Positions 32,754 through 44,930 of a stretch of 64,000 nt of DNA are shown piece by piece. Position 1 is the first letter of the stretch. Each line of letters begins with the position of its first letter. Source of the stretch: Rana temporaria (Eukaryota; Chordata; Amphibia; Anura; Ranidae); contig NC_053499.1 of NCBI RefSeq assembly GCF_905171775.1, forward strand, positions 91,429,512 to 91,493,511, read 5' to 3'. The notes below the pieces were generated by a model that worked only from the letters and a program-made list of their open reading frames with translations, had not been told where the DNA came from and searched no databases. The position numbers and the translations under genes were made by a program.

Positions 32754-35575
32754 ATGGCCTTCTCATCCTTAGGGAAGTTTCCATCGATAATATCACTTAA
32801 CACAAAAGGTTTGAATATTCCGGAAAAGAGGGTATCGCTTCTTAGGGAACTAAAAAAGGGTAAGCCACATTTTGTCTTCCTTCAGGAAACCCATTATAGG
32901 ACAGGCCACATACAGAAACTGACTAACACTTATTTTAAGGCAGCATATCATGCGACAAATGGCAGTGCTAAAACCAAAGGGGTGACTACTTTGGTGAGTA
33001 GAGATGCACCTTTCACCCTCCTGGACAGTTTGATAGATCCAGAGGGGCGTTATGTTTTTTTGAAAGGCACATATAATAGTAAGCCACTAATCTTGGCGAA
33101 TGTCTATTTCCCCAACTCAGTCCATGTCACTGTTTGCCAAAAACGTACCCGCACGTTAATGGGTTTTACCTCTGGTGTGCTTATTTTAGGAGGGGACTTC
33201 AACGTTCCCTTGAACCCAGGGGTGGACTCCTCTTCTGGGTCATCATGTATATCCTACTGCGCACTCAAGAAACTGAAAGTCATGCTTAATTCTCTGCAAT
33301 TAGTTGACGCCTGGAGATTTCTCCATCCTGACACACGAGACTTTACTTTTCACTCAGTCCCACATAACCGTTACTCCTGAATAGATTTATTTGTCACCCA
33401 ACGAGACCTTCATTTTGTGACTGGAGCCAGGATTGGCATTCGGTCACTGTCTGACCATGCGCCAATATCCCTTTTGTTAGATTGGGAATTACATGTACCC
33501 AGATCAAATAATTGGAAGCTAAATGCTTCCCTTTTGACTAAGTACTTCCACCTCAACACTACTCCTTAAATGGACCCAATGTCTGTTTGGCAGGCCCATA
33601 AATGTTCAATAAGGGGTGAGCTGATTAGGTTAGGATCGCATAAGAAAAAACAGCAGGAACAGGTGATGAGGGAACTGACGGCTAAAATTCAAAGACTTGA
33701 ATGTTACCATAAACAGTCATTGTCAATACAATCTGCTAGGGAGTTACTTGAAACCCGTAAAGTCTTACAGGATCTTTTTGATTCTAAGGCTAAGAGAATG
33801 TTATTCTTCAGAAAAAAAAAACTATACTATGAAGCTGGCAATCTTTACTAAACCTAGACCTAAAAATTCTGGCGAAAATAATGGCCAATAGACTAAGACC
33901 ACCACTTTCTTCTCTGATTGGTCCTGATCAGGTGGGCTTTATGCCTAATAGAGAGGCCAGGATAATGTGATCAAGGCCTTGCTCCTGACTCATGGGGCTC
34001 ATAGCCATGGTTTTGAGGGTCTTCTCATGTCCACGGATGCCTTCAATAGGGTCGCCTGGGACTATATGTTTACCACATGCAGGCATGTGGGTCTTGGCCC
34101 TCACATGATGTCATGGATAACAGCCCTGTATGGTAAGCCAACAGTGAGACTTAAAATTAATGGCACCTTGTCAGAAGAGGTCAAGATCAGGAACGGGACT
34201 AGGCAGGGATGCCCCCCTGTCCCCCCTTTTGTTTATTTTCTCATTGGAACCGTTCATCGGGTTGGTCAATGGAGACAAGTCAGTGTCAGGCTTTCAAATC
34301 TCTGGCGTAGAATATAAGATTGCAGCTTATGCTGATGACCTTTTTTTTTTTTTTTTACCAAGCCCCATACCACAATACCCAACCTGATGAACCAGTACCT
34401 CACATATGGGTATATATCAAACCTTAAAATCAATTTTGTCAAATCTGAGGATATGAATGTCTCCTTGAGGGAGGACACCTTAGCAAAAACCTGTGCTAAT
34501 TGCCCTTTCAGATGGGTCACTAAAGCTTAAATATCTAGGTGTGTGGCTGACGCCCAAGATGGTGTCTATTTTTGAGCACAACTTTCTGGCTTATTTACGT
34601 GACATAAGGAAGGATCTACAAACTTGGAATTCTAAATATTTCTCTTGGTTTGGGAGGGCGTCAATCTTAAAGATGGTTGTTTTCCTCGAGATTGTTGTAT
34701 CCTTTGAGGAATTTACCAATCAAAATCCCTCAGGCATGTTTCAGATCCCTACAATCCACCCTCATATGGTTCCTTTGGGGGGGTAAAAAATCTAGGATAA
34801 CATTTTCCCTTCTAACTAGACCGAAGGATAGAGGGGGGATGGGCCTGCCAAACTTTTACAATTATTTGGCCTAACATCTTACTAGGGTAGTTGATTGGCA
34901 CTGTCATGGTACCTCGAAAGCATAGGTTGGATTGGAAAACTCTCTGACTGAGACCCCCTTGCGGTTCCCTGGCAATGCCAAAATGACCCCATTAAAAAGC
35001 ACCCGTTGACAGGCACTACATTATCGTTATTCAGCTCCATCGCTTCCAAAACGGACTTGACCTCCACCGTTGGTCCGCTGCCTCTGGTTGGTAATAACCC
35101 TGACTTCCTCCCTGGGGTAGGCAATCACGCATTTCAAACATTGGACCCCAAGCCGCCACTAACAATGAAGGACTGTTTCCACAAAGGCTTATTTAGGAGC
35201 TTGGCGGCACTTAAGTCTAACAATGGGCTCCCGGCTTTTACTTGGTGGCCCTATTTTCAATTACGTAATTACGCTAATTGGGGTTCACTGCCTGTTGTCT
35301 GCTCCATTACAAATTTCTCTCTCAAACGATACAAAAATTTGTTAACGGAAAATGTGTTAAATGCAGCCAATTCCTTAATTCCACTCGCCAGGAAAAGGGC
35401 CAAGGCTCCATCTATCAACGAATGGCTTAAGAAGGTAAATGACACCTGTTATATGGAGGACTCTGTGGCCCAATCTTCGGACAAAGTGGAGCAATTCCGA
35501 GAAACTTGGTCTCCGTGGTTTGCCTTCAAAGCCTCGCAGGCTTTACCCCCTAAGGTTTCTCCCTTTTTTCTATAA
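32754..35575 (+). pseudogene. L1-A ORF2, with internal deletion
   Basis: Endonuclease from MAFSSLGKF through LNTKGLN, VFLQETHY, GGDFNVPL; a TGA at 33378 precedes IDLF and SDHAPIS. The linker runs to about 33840, then jumps directly to LKILAKIMANRLRP and GPDQVGFMPN, so roughly the part coding for the RT fingers (K-S-P-G-P-D-G and FRPISLL in L1-B) is deleted. STDAFNRVAWDY, GTRQGCPP, the catalytic YADD (near 34335) and a C-terminal region ending at 35575 follow with several frame changes. The Cys-His C-terminal motif is not evident. Confidence 0.85.
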
Positions 35576-36369
35576 CCATGGCTCTGTACAGACTTGTCTG
35601 TTATTGATGATGGTTTAGTATTGCACGGATCATTAAGCTCCATTGCTGCAAGACACCTTCCCATCCTTTCCCCTCCCCCTCCCTTTCCCTACCTCCCCCT
35701 CTTGTTTTCTCTCTCTTCTTCTTACACCCCTTTTTCTTAACTTATATAGCTTCTGCATAGCTTGAATTGTTATGGTCAACTGTACGCAGAAAACTCAGCA
35801 GACAATGTATCGAAGACTTCGCCCAATCTCTGATTGTTTTTTGTTTTTGTTTTTTAGGTTGTTATCCGAATGGCTTCATTATGACTTTTTAGCCATCCCC
35901 TGTTTCTATACAAGCACTATCCTATAACATGTTGTAATTTGGCTAATGTCTAGTCATATAAAATAGATGCAATTCTTGTCTGACATTCTGATGTTTGTTG
36001 TCTGTAATGACTGTAATGGCTCTAATATTGTTTCAATAAACTTTGAATGTTCAAAAAAAAAAAAAAAAAGATTACAGTATACTGTATGTATTGTGTTTAT
36101 TTACTTTTTTAAATTTGGCGCCGATCTCCGCCCCCGTGCGTCGTTACGTCACAGGGAACGGAGCCCGGCGGCACTCGGCACTGTGTGAATCGAGCGAGGA
36201 GACACAGCTCGATCACACAGCGTGGCAGCATCGCAGGATCCAGGGACAAGGTAAGTAACTTGTGCCAGTGGACTCTGCAAGGTGGCCCCGAGTCTGGCTC
36301 GGGGTTACCGATTTTGGTCCTGAAATTCCACCCCGAGCCAGATTCGGGAATAGCGCCAGGGAGGTTAAT

Positions 36370-36600
36370 AGCATCATGGGCCCCTGGGAAAAGTAATGCT
36401 CTGGGGCCCCTACAATGGAGACAGTGCAGGTAAACAGACATCAAGTAGGTAGGAGGCAGACAAGCGGAGCTTCCCCTTTTGGGTGGAGCTCCGCATTAAC
36501 TACATGAATAATCATTCTGTACAAACAGTGTGAAAATACTACATACATAAAGTAACAAAGCAGTCCTGTGCATATAATATATCTGCTAAATTGATGCCTC
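36370..36600. other. Short non-coding flank
   Basis: GC-rich ggcccctgg blocks resemble text at 45460-45490 on the far side of the minisatellite, suggesting the two flanks once lay close together before the LTR element inserted. Confidence 0.35.
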
Positions 36601-36797
36601 CCCAGCACTCTGACCCCTCTACACCCCAGATATTCTCAGCACTCTGACCCCTCTACATACTAGATGTCCCCCCAGCACTCAGACCCCTCTACATCCTAGA
36701 TGTCCCCCCCAGCACTCAGACCCCTCTACACCCCAGATGTCCCCCCAGCACTCTGACCCCTCTATACCCTAGGTATCCTCCAGCACTCTAACCCCTC
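36600..36797. repeat. Minisatellite, about 36-40 bp unit, left part
   Basis: cagcactctgacccctctac recurs about six times with cagatgtccccc spacers. It is interrupted by the LTR element at 36798 and resumes at 44720. Confidence 0.85.
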
Positions 36798-37677
36798 TGT
36801 AGTGATAAGGTATATGTGCCCAGTACTCCGGTCAGATAATTAATATCTTAGATGTTTAGTATAATGACCATAAATTACGTTGTTCCGCAGCAACTCACAC
36901 CAGGTTCTCCAGAGAACGCATTTAATGGATCTTCCAATAACATACAAAGTCCACAGACGATACAAGAATCCAATAGAGTATAATTCAGAATCCCATCTTT
37001 TCCTAGACCCGTGCAATGTTCATCATAGAGTGACAAGACAAGACTAGATTCCTTGAATGCCAGCTTGAGTCCTTCAAATATTGGACTCACACTGGAAGGG
37101 GGGGGGGGGTGAACCAAATGTTCCCATTGAATGAATATCCCACCGAGTCTAATTAGCATCAATAAACACTTCCTTATGTAAGGAAGATTAACACATCAAA
37201 GAGTACTTTTGATACGTGTCGTTTGACCACTAACCCCTTTGATGTGTAACCTTGAATGCCTGTATGTAAACCTATATATACTGTGCCTTTCATATACCAC
37301 AATATTTTACAATACCTACATATCTATATTAATATTACAACATATTCCCCCACTTGAGTCGGTTCTAACTACTAGAACTGACTCATAAATCAAACATTAA
37401 ATATCATTATGGTTTGAGGTATTGGATGCTTTACAACGGCTCATATGAAATATTAAGTTCAGACTGGTTACATCTCTCTTCACCAACCTCGAAAATATCC
37501 CCATGAAACAGTTATTAGATACTATAACTTTAGGGGGCGTGGTCTGCCAGCGTCGAAGATGGACGCCTAGACCGAGAGCTCGCTAGCTGAGGGGGACAGA
37601 ACAGCAGCAAACGGCCCGTTCCTGCTCATGATCGACCGCCAGCCTCTCTCCACATATCCCTGTCACTGCGGAGAACC

Positions 37678-38823
37678 ATGTCGCGGAAGAGGGTGACTGA
37701 CCTGAAGCCGCAGAAGCTGACGGCTTTCTTCACCACGCCGCAGCATAAGGTCAGTCAGCCGCAAGATGGCGACGGCGCGGCAGCAGCTCCGACGGCGTAC
37801 ACGGATCTCCCAGACGAGATTCCGGACGGATCTGTGACACACAGCCCGCCGCTATCCCCCACGGCCAGAATAAGGGAAACCCCCATCACAGGCAGCCCGG
37901 CCAAAGCCCGCATACGGCTAGACCACCCACAGGCACAGGCAGCACTACTCGAGCCCCAGGCCTTCAGTCCCCTGACTTCCAACCAGGCCCTGCAGTCGTC
38001 CTTTCCCACATCAGGTCAGCCTGTCTTGGATACGACATTAAAGGACATGCTATTATCTCTGCAGGGCTCCCTGATGACAGACCTGTCCTCCCTATTTACT
38101 AAAATGTCGGCTGACATGACAGTTATTGATAATAGAGTGACACGCCTGGAAGACAGTATGGAGGAATGCACCACGACGGTCAACGATCTTATAGACTCAC
38201 TACATGAGGTGAAAGATGACCAAGCTTGGATGAGGAGCAAGATAGCAGATTTGGAGGATAGGTCCAGGAGAAATAACGTGAAATTGAGAGGAATTCCTGA
38301 ATCTATCCTCCCACCTGACCTTCCCAGATATGCAAAGGAATTAATGCGTGCAATTCTCCCTGACGCGTCGCCCAGGGACCTGATTGTAGACCGTATCCAC
38401 AGAATTGCCAAACCCTCACACCTCGCAGCTTCAGTCCCCAGAGACGTTTTGATGAGGGTGCATTTTTTCCACATTAAGGAAAGACTTCTCATGACTGCCA
38501 GAAATAATCCGTCACTCCCTGGGCCCTACGAGGGGGTATCATTGTATGCTGATCTGTCTAAATATACCCTTCAAATGTGGAGGCAGCTTAACCCGGTTAC
38601 TAAAGGGTTGCACAATTACAGCATCCAATTCAAATGGCGGTACCCAGCATCTTTGCTTATTACTAGAAATGGGGCATCACATGTGATACATACCCTGGAC
38701 AAGGGCCTCCAACTTCTGCACTCCTGGGGGATCATCCCGGACCAGCCACAACCTCCTGAAGCCCCTTTGGCGCAAAGGGGCCCTCGCCCGCCGCGGAGCT
38801 ATCAGGATAGGAAGCTTACCTGA
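37678..38823 (+). CDS. L1-B ORF1 protein, intact, 381 aa
   Basis: A complete frame from MSRKRVTDLKPQKLTAFF to a TGA at 38821. Residues 1-115 are Pro/Ser/Thr-rich and disordered. Residues 115-195 form a coiled coil (LKDMLLSLQGSLMTDL, VTRLEDSMEEC, KIADLEDRSRRNN). Residues 195-300 form the RRM-like domain (NVKLRGIPES, IVDRIHRIAKP, DVLMRVHFF). Residues 300-360 are the C-terminal domain (SLYADLSKYTL, QFKWRYPASLL). ORF1 trimers bind L1 RNA and form the RNP used for retrotransposition. The start fits the conserved L1 layout, 145 bp after the element's 5' end. Confidence 0.9.
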   Translation: MSRKRVTDLKPQKLTAFFTTPQHKVSQPQDGDGAAAAPTAYTDLPDEIPDGSVTHSPPLSPTARIRETPITGSPAKARIRLDHPQAQAALLEPQAFSPLTSNQALQSSFPTSGQPVLDTTLKDMLLSLQGSLMTDLSSLFTKMSADMTVIDNRVTRLEDSMEECTTTVNDLIDSLHEVKDDQAWMRSKIADLEDRSRRNNVKLRGIPESILPPDLPRYAKELMRAILPDASPRDLIVDRIHRIAKPSHLAASVPRDVLMRVHFFHIKERLLMTARNNPSLPGPYEGVSLYADLSKYTLQMWRQLNPVTKGLHNYSIQFKWRYPASLLITRNGASHVIHTLDKGLQLLHSWGIIPDQPQPPEAPLAQRGPRPPRSYQDRKLT

Positions 38824-39273
38824 GGGACTGCACAGATCCTGTACCTAACGGGCCTACAAAGCGTCATGGAAGATCTCCCCCTCGGCTATTAGCCATTCAC
38901 CTTCACTAACCTATTTACTGTTCTTTTTTTGCTTTTGTTCCAGGTTGCCAGTGTTTTGCTTAACTTGACTTTGTTGCCCCAGCAGTGGTTTAGTAGGGCA
39001 TTGCTGACCTTCTATCCCACCGGATGCTACGGTTGGTGGGTACTCCACCTAGTTCGTTTATCTGCGTTCTTAGACTTGTTACAGCTCAATATTAGTAGTT
39101 AGTCTATCCTCAGCTTTGTACAGATATTTCCTCACAAGTGCCAACTACTTGTAACCGCGTGGACGCCGCCAGAGTTACCGCTCGCCTGCATATTCCAACT
39201 CCTGGACCGCACGCTTGCAGAATCTTCACACAACCGTAAGTGCATAGCCCTCCGGTATTACACAACCAGCACA

Positions 39274-42200
39274 ATGCCAATTAACATACTCTCCATCAAT
39301 GCGAATGGGCTTAACCATCCAGCTAAGAGACACTCATTATGGAAGACTGCCATGGACCTTAAGTGCGACATCCTGTGCGTCCAGGAGACCCACTTTATCT
39401 CTACAGCGGCTCCAGTTTGCAGACATCGACATTTCACTCAGACTTTCTCTGCACCTTTCACCTCAAAAAAAAGAGGCGTTATGGTGGCAATTAAAGACTC
39501 GCTCCCGTTTCAACTGAAGCAGTCGATAATAGACCCTGAGGGTCGATATATCATTCTCATTTGTACCATTAACAATGTAGTGTTCACCCTGGTCAACGTG
39601 TATGCTCCGAATGTGAAACAGATGAGATTTTTCCACAAACTGATGACAATTTTAAAATCCTTGAGACAAGGCCGCCTACTTATATGTGGCGATTTTAATC
39701 TGGTTCCAGAGGTACATCTAGGATTCCACAACAGCTGCGAAAAGGAGGGAATCTCCTCTGAAGCCATTCATGAGCAGACACGATTTGTTGGACGTATGGA
39801 GATGCTTGCATGGATCGGAGAGGGATTATTCCTATTTCTCCCCCTTCCATGGAACATATTCTCGTATTGACTTATTCTTATCAGACAAGTGGTTACTTCA
39901 GGAGGTATGTGCAGCAGAAATTCACACCACGTCTTGGTCGGACCATGCCCCTGTCATGATCTCCCTAGCAGATCTACCCAAACCAAAACCGTCTCACTTA
40001 TGGAGAGCGAACAACTATGTCCTACAACACCCTTCTTACACACCTGAAATTGCAGATAGCTTAACGGAATACTTCCATAACAATGTTGGCTCGGTGTCCG
40101 ACCCGGGCGTGGTGTGGATCGCTCACAAGGCGTATGTAAGGGGCGTACTAATCAAGCTTAGTTCCCAACACAAGAAAAACAGACTTAAGCGTACAGATAC
40201 ACTTATCTCACAGATTGACGACATGGAACGTCTAAATAAACAAACTACCTTGCCGTCTCGCTCAGCGCAAATTTTATCACTGAGGCAAGAACTGAGAATG
40301 CTCCTCCTGCACTCATTTGAGCATACACAGAGAAAGCTTAAGGCAGTCTCGTACTCCACATCGAACAAAGCGGGCAAAGCTCTCGCCCAACGTATCAAGG
40401 GCCGCAGGCTAAAAAACAAAATAGAGCGAATATATCACCCACACACCAATGCGGAACTTAGGGACCCTCAAAAAATAGCGGACGCCTTCAGCGACTATTA
40501 CAGCGACCTTTACAACTTACGGCAGGACCCAGACACTCACCAACCTACACCTGACGATATCAATGATTTTCTTAAACATGTTCAACTACCGGAGCTGACG
40601 CGTGAACAGCTGTCACGATTGAATGACCCTTTCACAGCTGACGAAATCCTAGCTACCATAAATTCACTCCCAATGGGTAAGTCACCGGGTCCCGACGGCC
40701 TGACGGGAGAGTACTATAAACAATTTGGACAGCAACTAGCCCCGCACATGACTTCCCATTACAACACTATAGTTTCTTCCTCTGCATTCCCGAGTGAGAC
40801 CCTACAAGCAGTAATTATTACTCTACCTAAACCAGGGAAAGACCCAATTTGCCCGCAAAACTTCCGCCCCATATCGCTTTTAAATTTAGATTTAAAAATT
40901 TATGCCAAAACGCTTGCCACTCGTCTGATTGACGTCATGCCCACTCTGATACATAGGGATCAGTCCGGGTTCACATCTGGTAGACAAACCTCAGATGCCA
41001 CTAGGAGGCTGATCGACATCATTCACCATGCGGAGTCTACGGGAACGCCTTCTCTGCTCCTGTCGTTGGACGCAGAGAAGGCTTTCGACAGGGTTCACTG
41101 GGGATACCTTAGGAGGGTGCTGGAAAAATTTGGATTCCAGGGGCAGATATTGAACACTCTGCTAGCTCTTTACACCACCCCCTCGGCCAGAGTGTTCTCG
41201 GCGGATATGCTCTCATGCCCATTTAAAATAACTAACGGTACGAGGCAGGGGTGCCCGCTATCCCCACTAATTTTCAATCTGCTGATCGAACCATTAGCAG
41301 AACACATTCGACGGAACCCTAAAATATCAGGCTTTACAATTGGACCCCACGTTCACAAAATTAGTCTATTCGCGGACGACGTTATTCTCATGCTAACGAA
41401 TCCCACATCGTCTCTGCTAGCAGCGCACGACACGCTTCAATGGTTTAGTAAAGTCTCCTATTATAAATTGAACGCTAGTAAATCTTTTGTACTAGACTTA
41501 GTATTAGACGCCACGTCCAAGAACCTTCTCCAGAACCAATGTCCCTTCACATGGGTAGACCAAGAAATATCGTACCTAGGAATCAAACTGACGAGATCAA
41601 CAAAAGCTTTATATTCAAGCAACTTTAAACCCTTCCTCGCCAAGCTTCAAAGGGACGTGCAAAACATTGCAAAACACGAGTTATCCTGGTCAGGGAGGCT
41701 AGCAGCTTTCAAGATGATGTACTTACCCCAAATACTTTACCTCTTTCGCACTATCCCCATCCCTATACCAAAAGCAGTCTTTAGGGCCCTCCAAACACTT
41801 CTTAATAGACTCCTGTGGCAAGGGAAGACGCCTCGATGCGCCAAACACATGCTCATCAAACATAAATTAGCGGGAGGGGTGGGCTCAATCGAATTTGAAG
41901 ATTATTACTGGGCGACAATACTGACTCAACTTCGGAGTTGGTTCCGACTACCCCTGGACTCCCTCTGGGGCTCGTTGGAAGAGGCTACACTCCAGCACCC
42001 CGACCTGAAGAGTTGGCTACTGGGGATCCCGATGGGAGTCCCAGTGTCCAACTCGCTTCCCCCCACAATGAAAGCAGCTGCCACCGCTTGGCAAAAGTTA
42101 GCAAGCTTGGGTCATACCTACAATTTCACGCTAGCTCCACCTATTCCAATTGGAACGCTACAGCATTTTACTTCAGACCTCTCTCTCAGACATTGGTATT

Positions 42201-43045
42201 CTCAGGGAATAAAACTCCTAGGCGACATTCTCCAAGACGGGTCTCTACTGCCGTTTTCGCTATTGCAAGAAAAGTTTAACCTCAAATGCACAGAACTATT
42301 CAATTACCTCAGGATAAAACACTGTGTTAATCAGTTGTCCAACTGGTTATATACTCTTCCCCCGGAAGTGTGGATGTTCTTGACTAATTCTAAACCACAC
42401 TTGAAAGGGATCTCCCTATTTTACAACATCTTCCAACAAAAGAGAACCTTTACCAAAGTAAAACCTCACTTCCACTGGGACACGGATCTAGGGCACATCT
42501 TTTCCGTGCCACAGTGGCAGTCAGCACTCCGCTCCATATACGGATCCACCAAAAACTCAGCCTTCTGGGAACTGACACAAAAAATTTCACTTAGATGGTA
42601 CCTTACCCCGACGAGACTAGCGGTATTTAGTCCTGCAACGCCAGACACTTGTTGGAGATGCAACAAGGAAAAAGGTGATCTCCTACACATCCTCTGGCAA
42701 TGTCCTATCATCCAGCCTTACTGGACGACAATATTCCGAATCCTTTCGGACGTAACTAAAACTCCGATACCCCTCTCACCGGCCTTGGCATTACTGAATC
42801 TGACGATAGAGAAAGTCCATGTTTCACATAGAGTGGTAGTGACTAACATACTTCTGACGGCCAGACTGTCCATTACGAGACTGTGGAAGTCCACACAAGT
42901 TCCTTCCATCGAGCAGACATTAGAACAGGTCAACACGCACCACAATTACGAAGTCATGTTGGCATCTAGCGCAGGCCGAATCCAACGGACCCGAGACATC
43001 TGGGCTCCCTGGACACAATGGTCCAGGGCAGAGGAATATCTGTGA
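39274..43045 (+). pseudogene. L1-B ORF2, near-intact endonuclease/reverse transcriptase
   Basis: The frame opens at MPINILSINANGLN (39274). The endonuclease shows CVQETHF, GVMVAIKD, LVNVYAPN and GDFNL; near 39769 the reading frame moves by one base and continues for 1091 codons with HDLLDVWR, GTYSRIDLFL and SDHAPVM. The RT has GKSPGPDG, FRPISLLN, SLDAEKAFDRVHW, GTRQGCPLSPL and catalytic FADD (about 41372). The C-terminus has CWRC...H...C (C-x2-C-x7-H-x4-C, about 42652-42701). Total length (about 1255 codons) matches full ORF2. Apart from the single shift no stop is seen. Confidence 0.92.
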
Positions 43046-43329
43046 TCAGTACACTACAAGCAGTTTGACATGTAGATTATACCCTTGGAATCAAACACAC
43101 GCTAAGAGTGTCATATATATCTTAGAGGACAAAGGCAAATCGATGCAGAGTGTAACTGAAACTTGGAAAGTTTACCTGTTTGGTTGAGCTGTTATGGAAA
43201 TGCATCTGAACTGTGTGTATGACATTAGATATGCATTGTAACGCTAACCGCATCTCTTCTTTATGTACTTATCTTAAAACCTCAATAAACATTATTGATT
43301 AAAAAAAAAAAAAGATAATATAACTTTAG

Positions 43330-43889
43330 ACCAGGACTGGAAAAGGATTCAGTAAACATTCGTGGCCAGTATAGCCGTTAGGCCTCATTTCAAAGATTGC
43401 TCCTTGTTTTGTAAATCACATCACGATCTTGAATATTGTGCAAAACCGAGCTGATGTCACCGTCCATTCTGACTTCACATCTCTCACCATCTTACTGAAA
43501 GTAAAGCTTGGTATGTTTTGGGGAGGTCCAATCCACATAAGTCCAGGATTCTCTCATCTCCAGGCTCAAAGTTTTCATTTTTAAAGATGCTTTTACACAA
43601 ACACCAGCAATTCCTGAAATTCTTCCATCTTCCATCTTTGTAGTAAGAAGAACCATTAATGTATCAGCAGTCCCTTTCAAGGTCAAAAAGGTTTGGATCC
43701 GGACCGGCAGTAACAATTCTGTGCTGCAAACTATTTCCTTGCACTTGACACCTTCAGTCATTATTCCACCAATAATTTGTTGATTGCCAGCAACAATTTG
43801 CTTTCATAACGTGCTGTAGGCCGAACCCTTGTTGCCTTTAATAGAGCTGTTTTGTATCATTCAGTCCATAATTCCACAGAATGGTATGC

Positions 43890-43967
<78 letters not shown>

Positions 43968-44444
43968 CCCCATGCGATGGTTTCGATATTATCAGCTTGA
44001 CATCAGTGTTTATCAGATCTTCTGTGCAGACAAATCAGCAGTGGAAATTCTTGCCAGTATTTTTTATGAAGAGTAGAAAGGTCTCTTTCATCCATATGTG
44101 TCATAGCCTTCAGCATATTATAAATAACTGATTCAACAATGTTTCAAATCATGATTAGAGTGATGAATTTCACTCACCCCTCTTATAAATTTAGGAAAAC
44201 CACCCAACCTACTATAATGTATGCCCAGCCAATTGTGCAACATCACCTCAGATGTAAATATATTAATATCAATATGCATTATTTCATATGTACAGATGTT
44301 ATAAAATTATTCTAGATTTAAATGCTTTGCTCTGGTTTTAAGATTAAGTTCAATGAATAAAACATGAATAAAAAAGCAACATATATCGGGGAAAGGGAGA
44401 AAATGAAAAAAATAGGGTGTTGGGTAAGTCCATTGAAAAAAAAA
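43330..44444 (-). other. Internal region of the non-autonomous LTR element
   Basis: A minus-strand 89-codon frame (43761-43492) is the longest here and matches no family I recognise. An AT microsatellite lies inside. It includes the leader next to the primer site. Confidence 0.45.
43893..43965. repeat. (TA)n microsatellite, about 73 bp
   Basis: Uninterrupted alternating TA. The repeated Tyr-Ile frames through it are artefacts. Confidence 0.98.
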
Positions 44445-44719
44445 ATCCGGGTCACGGCACCAATGTAGTGATAAGGTATATGTGCCCAGTACTCCGGTCA
44501 GATAATTAATATCTTAGATGTTTAGTATAATGACCATAAATTACGTTGTTCCGCAGCAACTCACACCAGGTTCTCCAGAGAACGCATTTAATGGATCTTC
44601 CAATAACATACAAAGTCCACAGACGACACAAGAATCCAACAGAGTATAATTCAGAATCCCATCTTTTCCTAGACCCGTGCAATGTTCATCATAGAGTGAC
44701 AAGACAAGATATTACAACA

Positions 44720-44930
44720 CCCTCTACACCCTAGATGTCCCCCCAGCACTCTGACCCCTCTACATCCCAGATATCCCCCCAGCACTGTAACCATATACCA
44801 TAAGATACCCCTTGAATTGTGACCCCACTACATCCCTGATACCCCCTGCACTGTGACCCCTCTACATCGCCGATACCTCTAGCACTATAGCCGCCCCCAA
44901 GCATTGCTACCCCCATACACCCCAGCATTG
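44720..44930. repeat. Minisatellite, right part
   Basis: The cagcactctgacccctctac unit resumes directly after the LTR element and decays rightwards over about five copies. Confidence 0.8.

Larger units (their letters stand above)
29713..36068 (+). mobile_element. L1-clade retrotransposon (L1-A), 6.4 kb, decayed
   Basis: The 16-bp duplication agattacagtatactg flanks it (29697-29712, 36069-36084). The 5' end begins gggcgtggctta, like L1-B. The 3' end has AATAAA before an A-run at 36053-36068. ORF1 and ORF2 are present but broken, and a Harbinger MITE sits between them. The insertion is full-length apart from an internal deletion in ORF2. Confidence 0.92.
29191..36364. mobile_element. piggyBac-type MITE (CCTCCCTGGCG family) interrupted by L1-A
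   Basis: The left end cctccctggcg follows TTAG (29187-29190, a mutated TTAA) and the right end cgccagggagg precedes TTAA (36365-36368). Removing L1-A (29713-36068) leaves a MITE of about 0.8 kb. The right half is CG-rich, with a cgagccagattcggg/gagtctggctcgggg hairpin. Confidence 0.85.
37534..43313 (+). mobile_element. L1-clade retrotransposon (L1-B), 5.8 kb, young
   Basis: gatactataactttag / gataatataactttag flank it (37518-37533, 43314-43329). The 5' end begins ggggcgtggtctgcc, and the 3' end has AATAAA at about 43284 and an A-run. ORF1 is intact and ORF2 has one frame change. It sits in the internal region of the non-autonomous LTR element, so it is younger than that element. Confidence 0.95.
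36798..44719 (-). mobile_element. Non-autonomous LTR retrotransposon with tRNA-His-type primer site
   Basis: LTRs beginning TGTAGTGATAAGG lie at 36798-37342 (545 bp) and 44464-44719 (256 bp, internally deleted), and CCCTC flanks the pair (36793-36797, 44720-44724). Next to the right LTR, minus-strand TGGTGCCGTGACCCGGAT (44462-44445) matches a tRNA-His primer site with one difference. A purine tract (complement of 37343-37357) abuts the left LTR, so the element reads right to left. Without L1-B the internal region is about 1.3 kb and has no recognisable gag or pol, so it needs proteins from elsewhere. Confidence 0.85.

Noticed and set aside
43829..44131. Tyr-Ile repeat protein
   Set aside because: Translation of the TA microsatellite.
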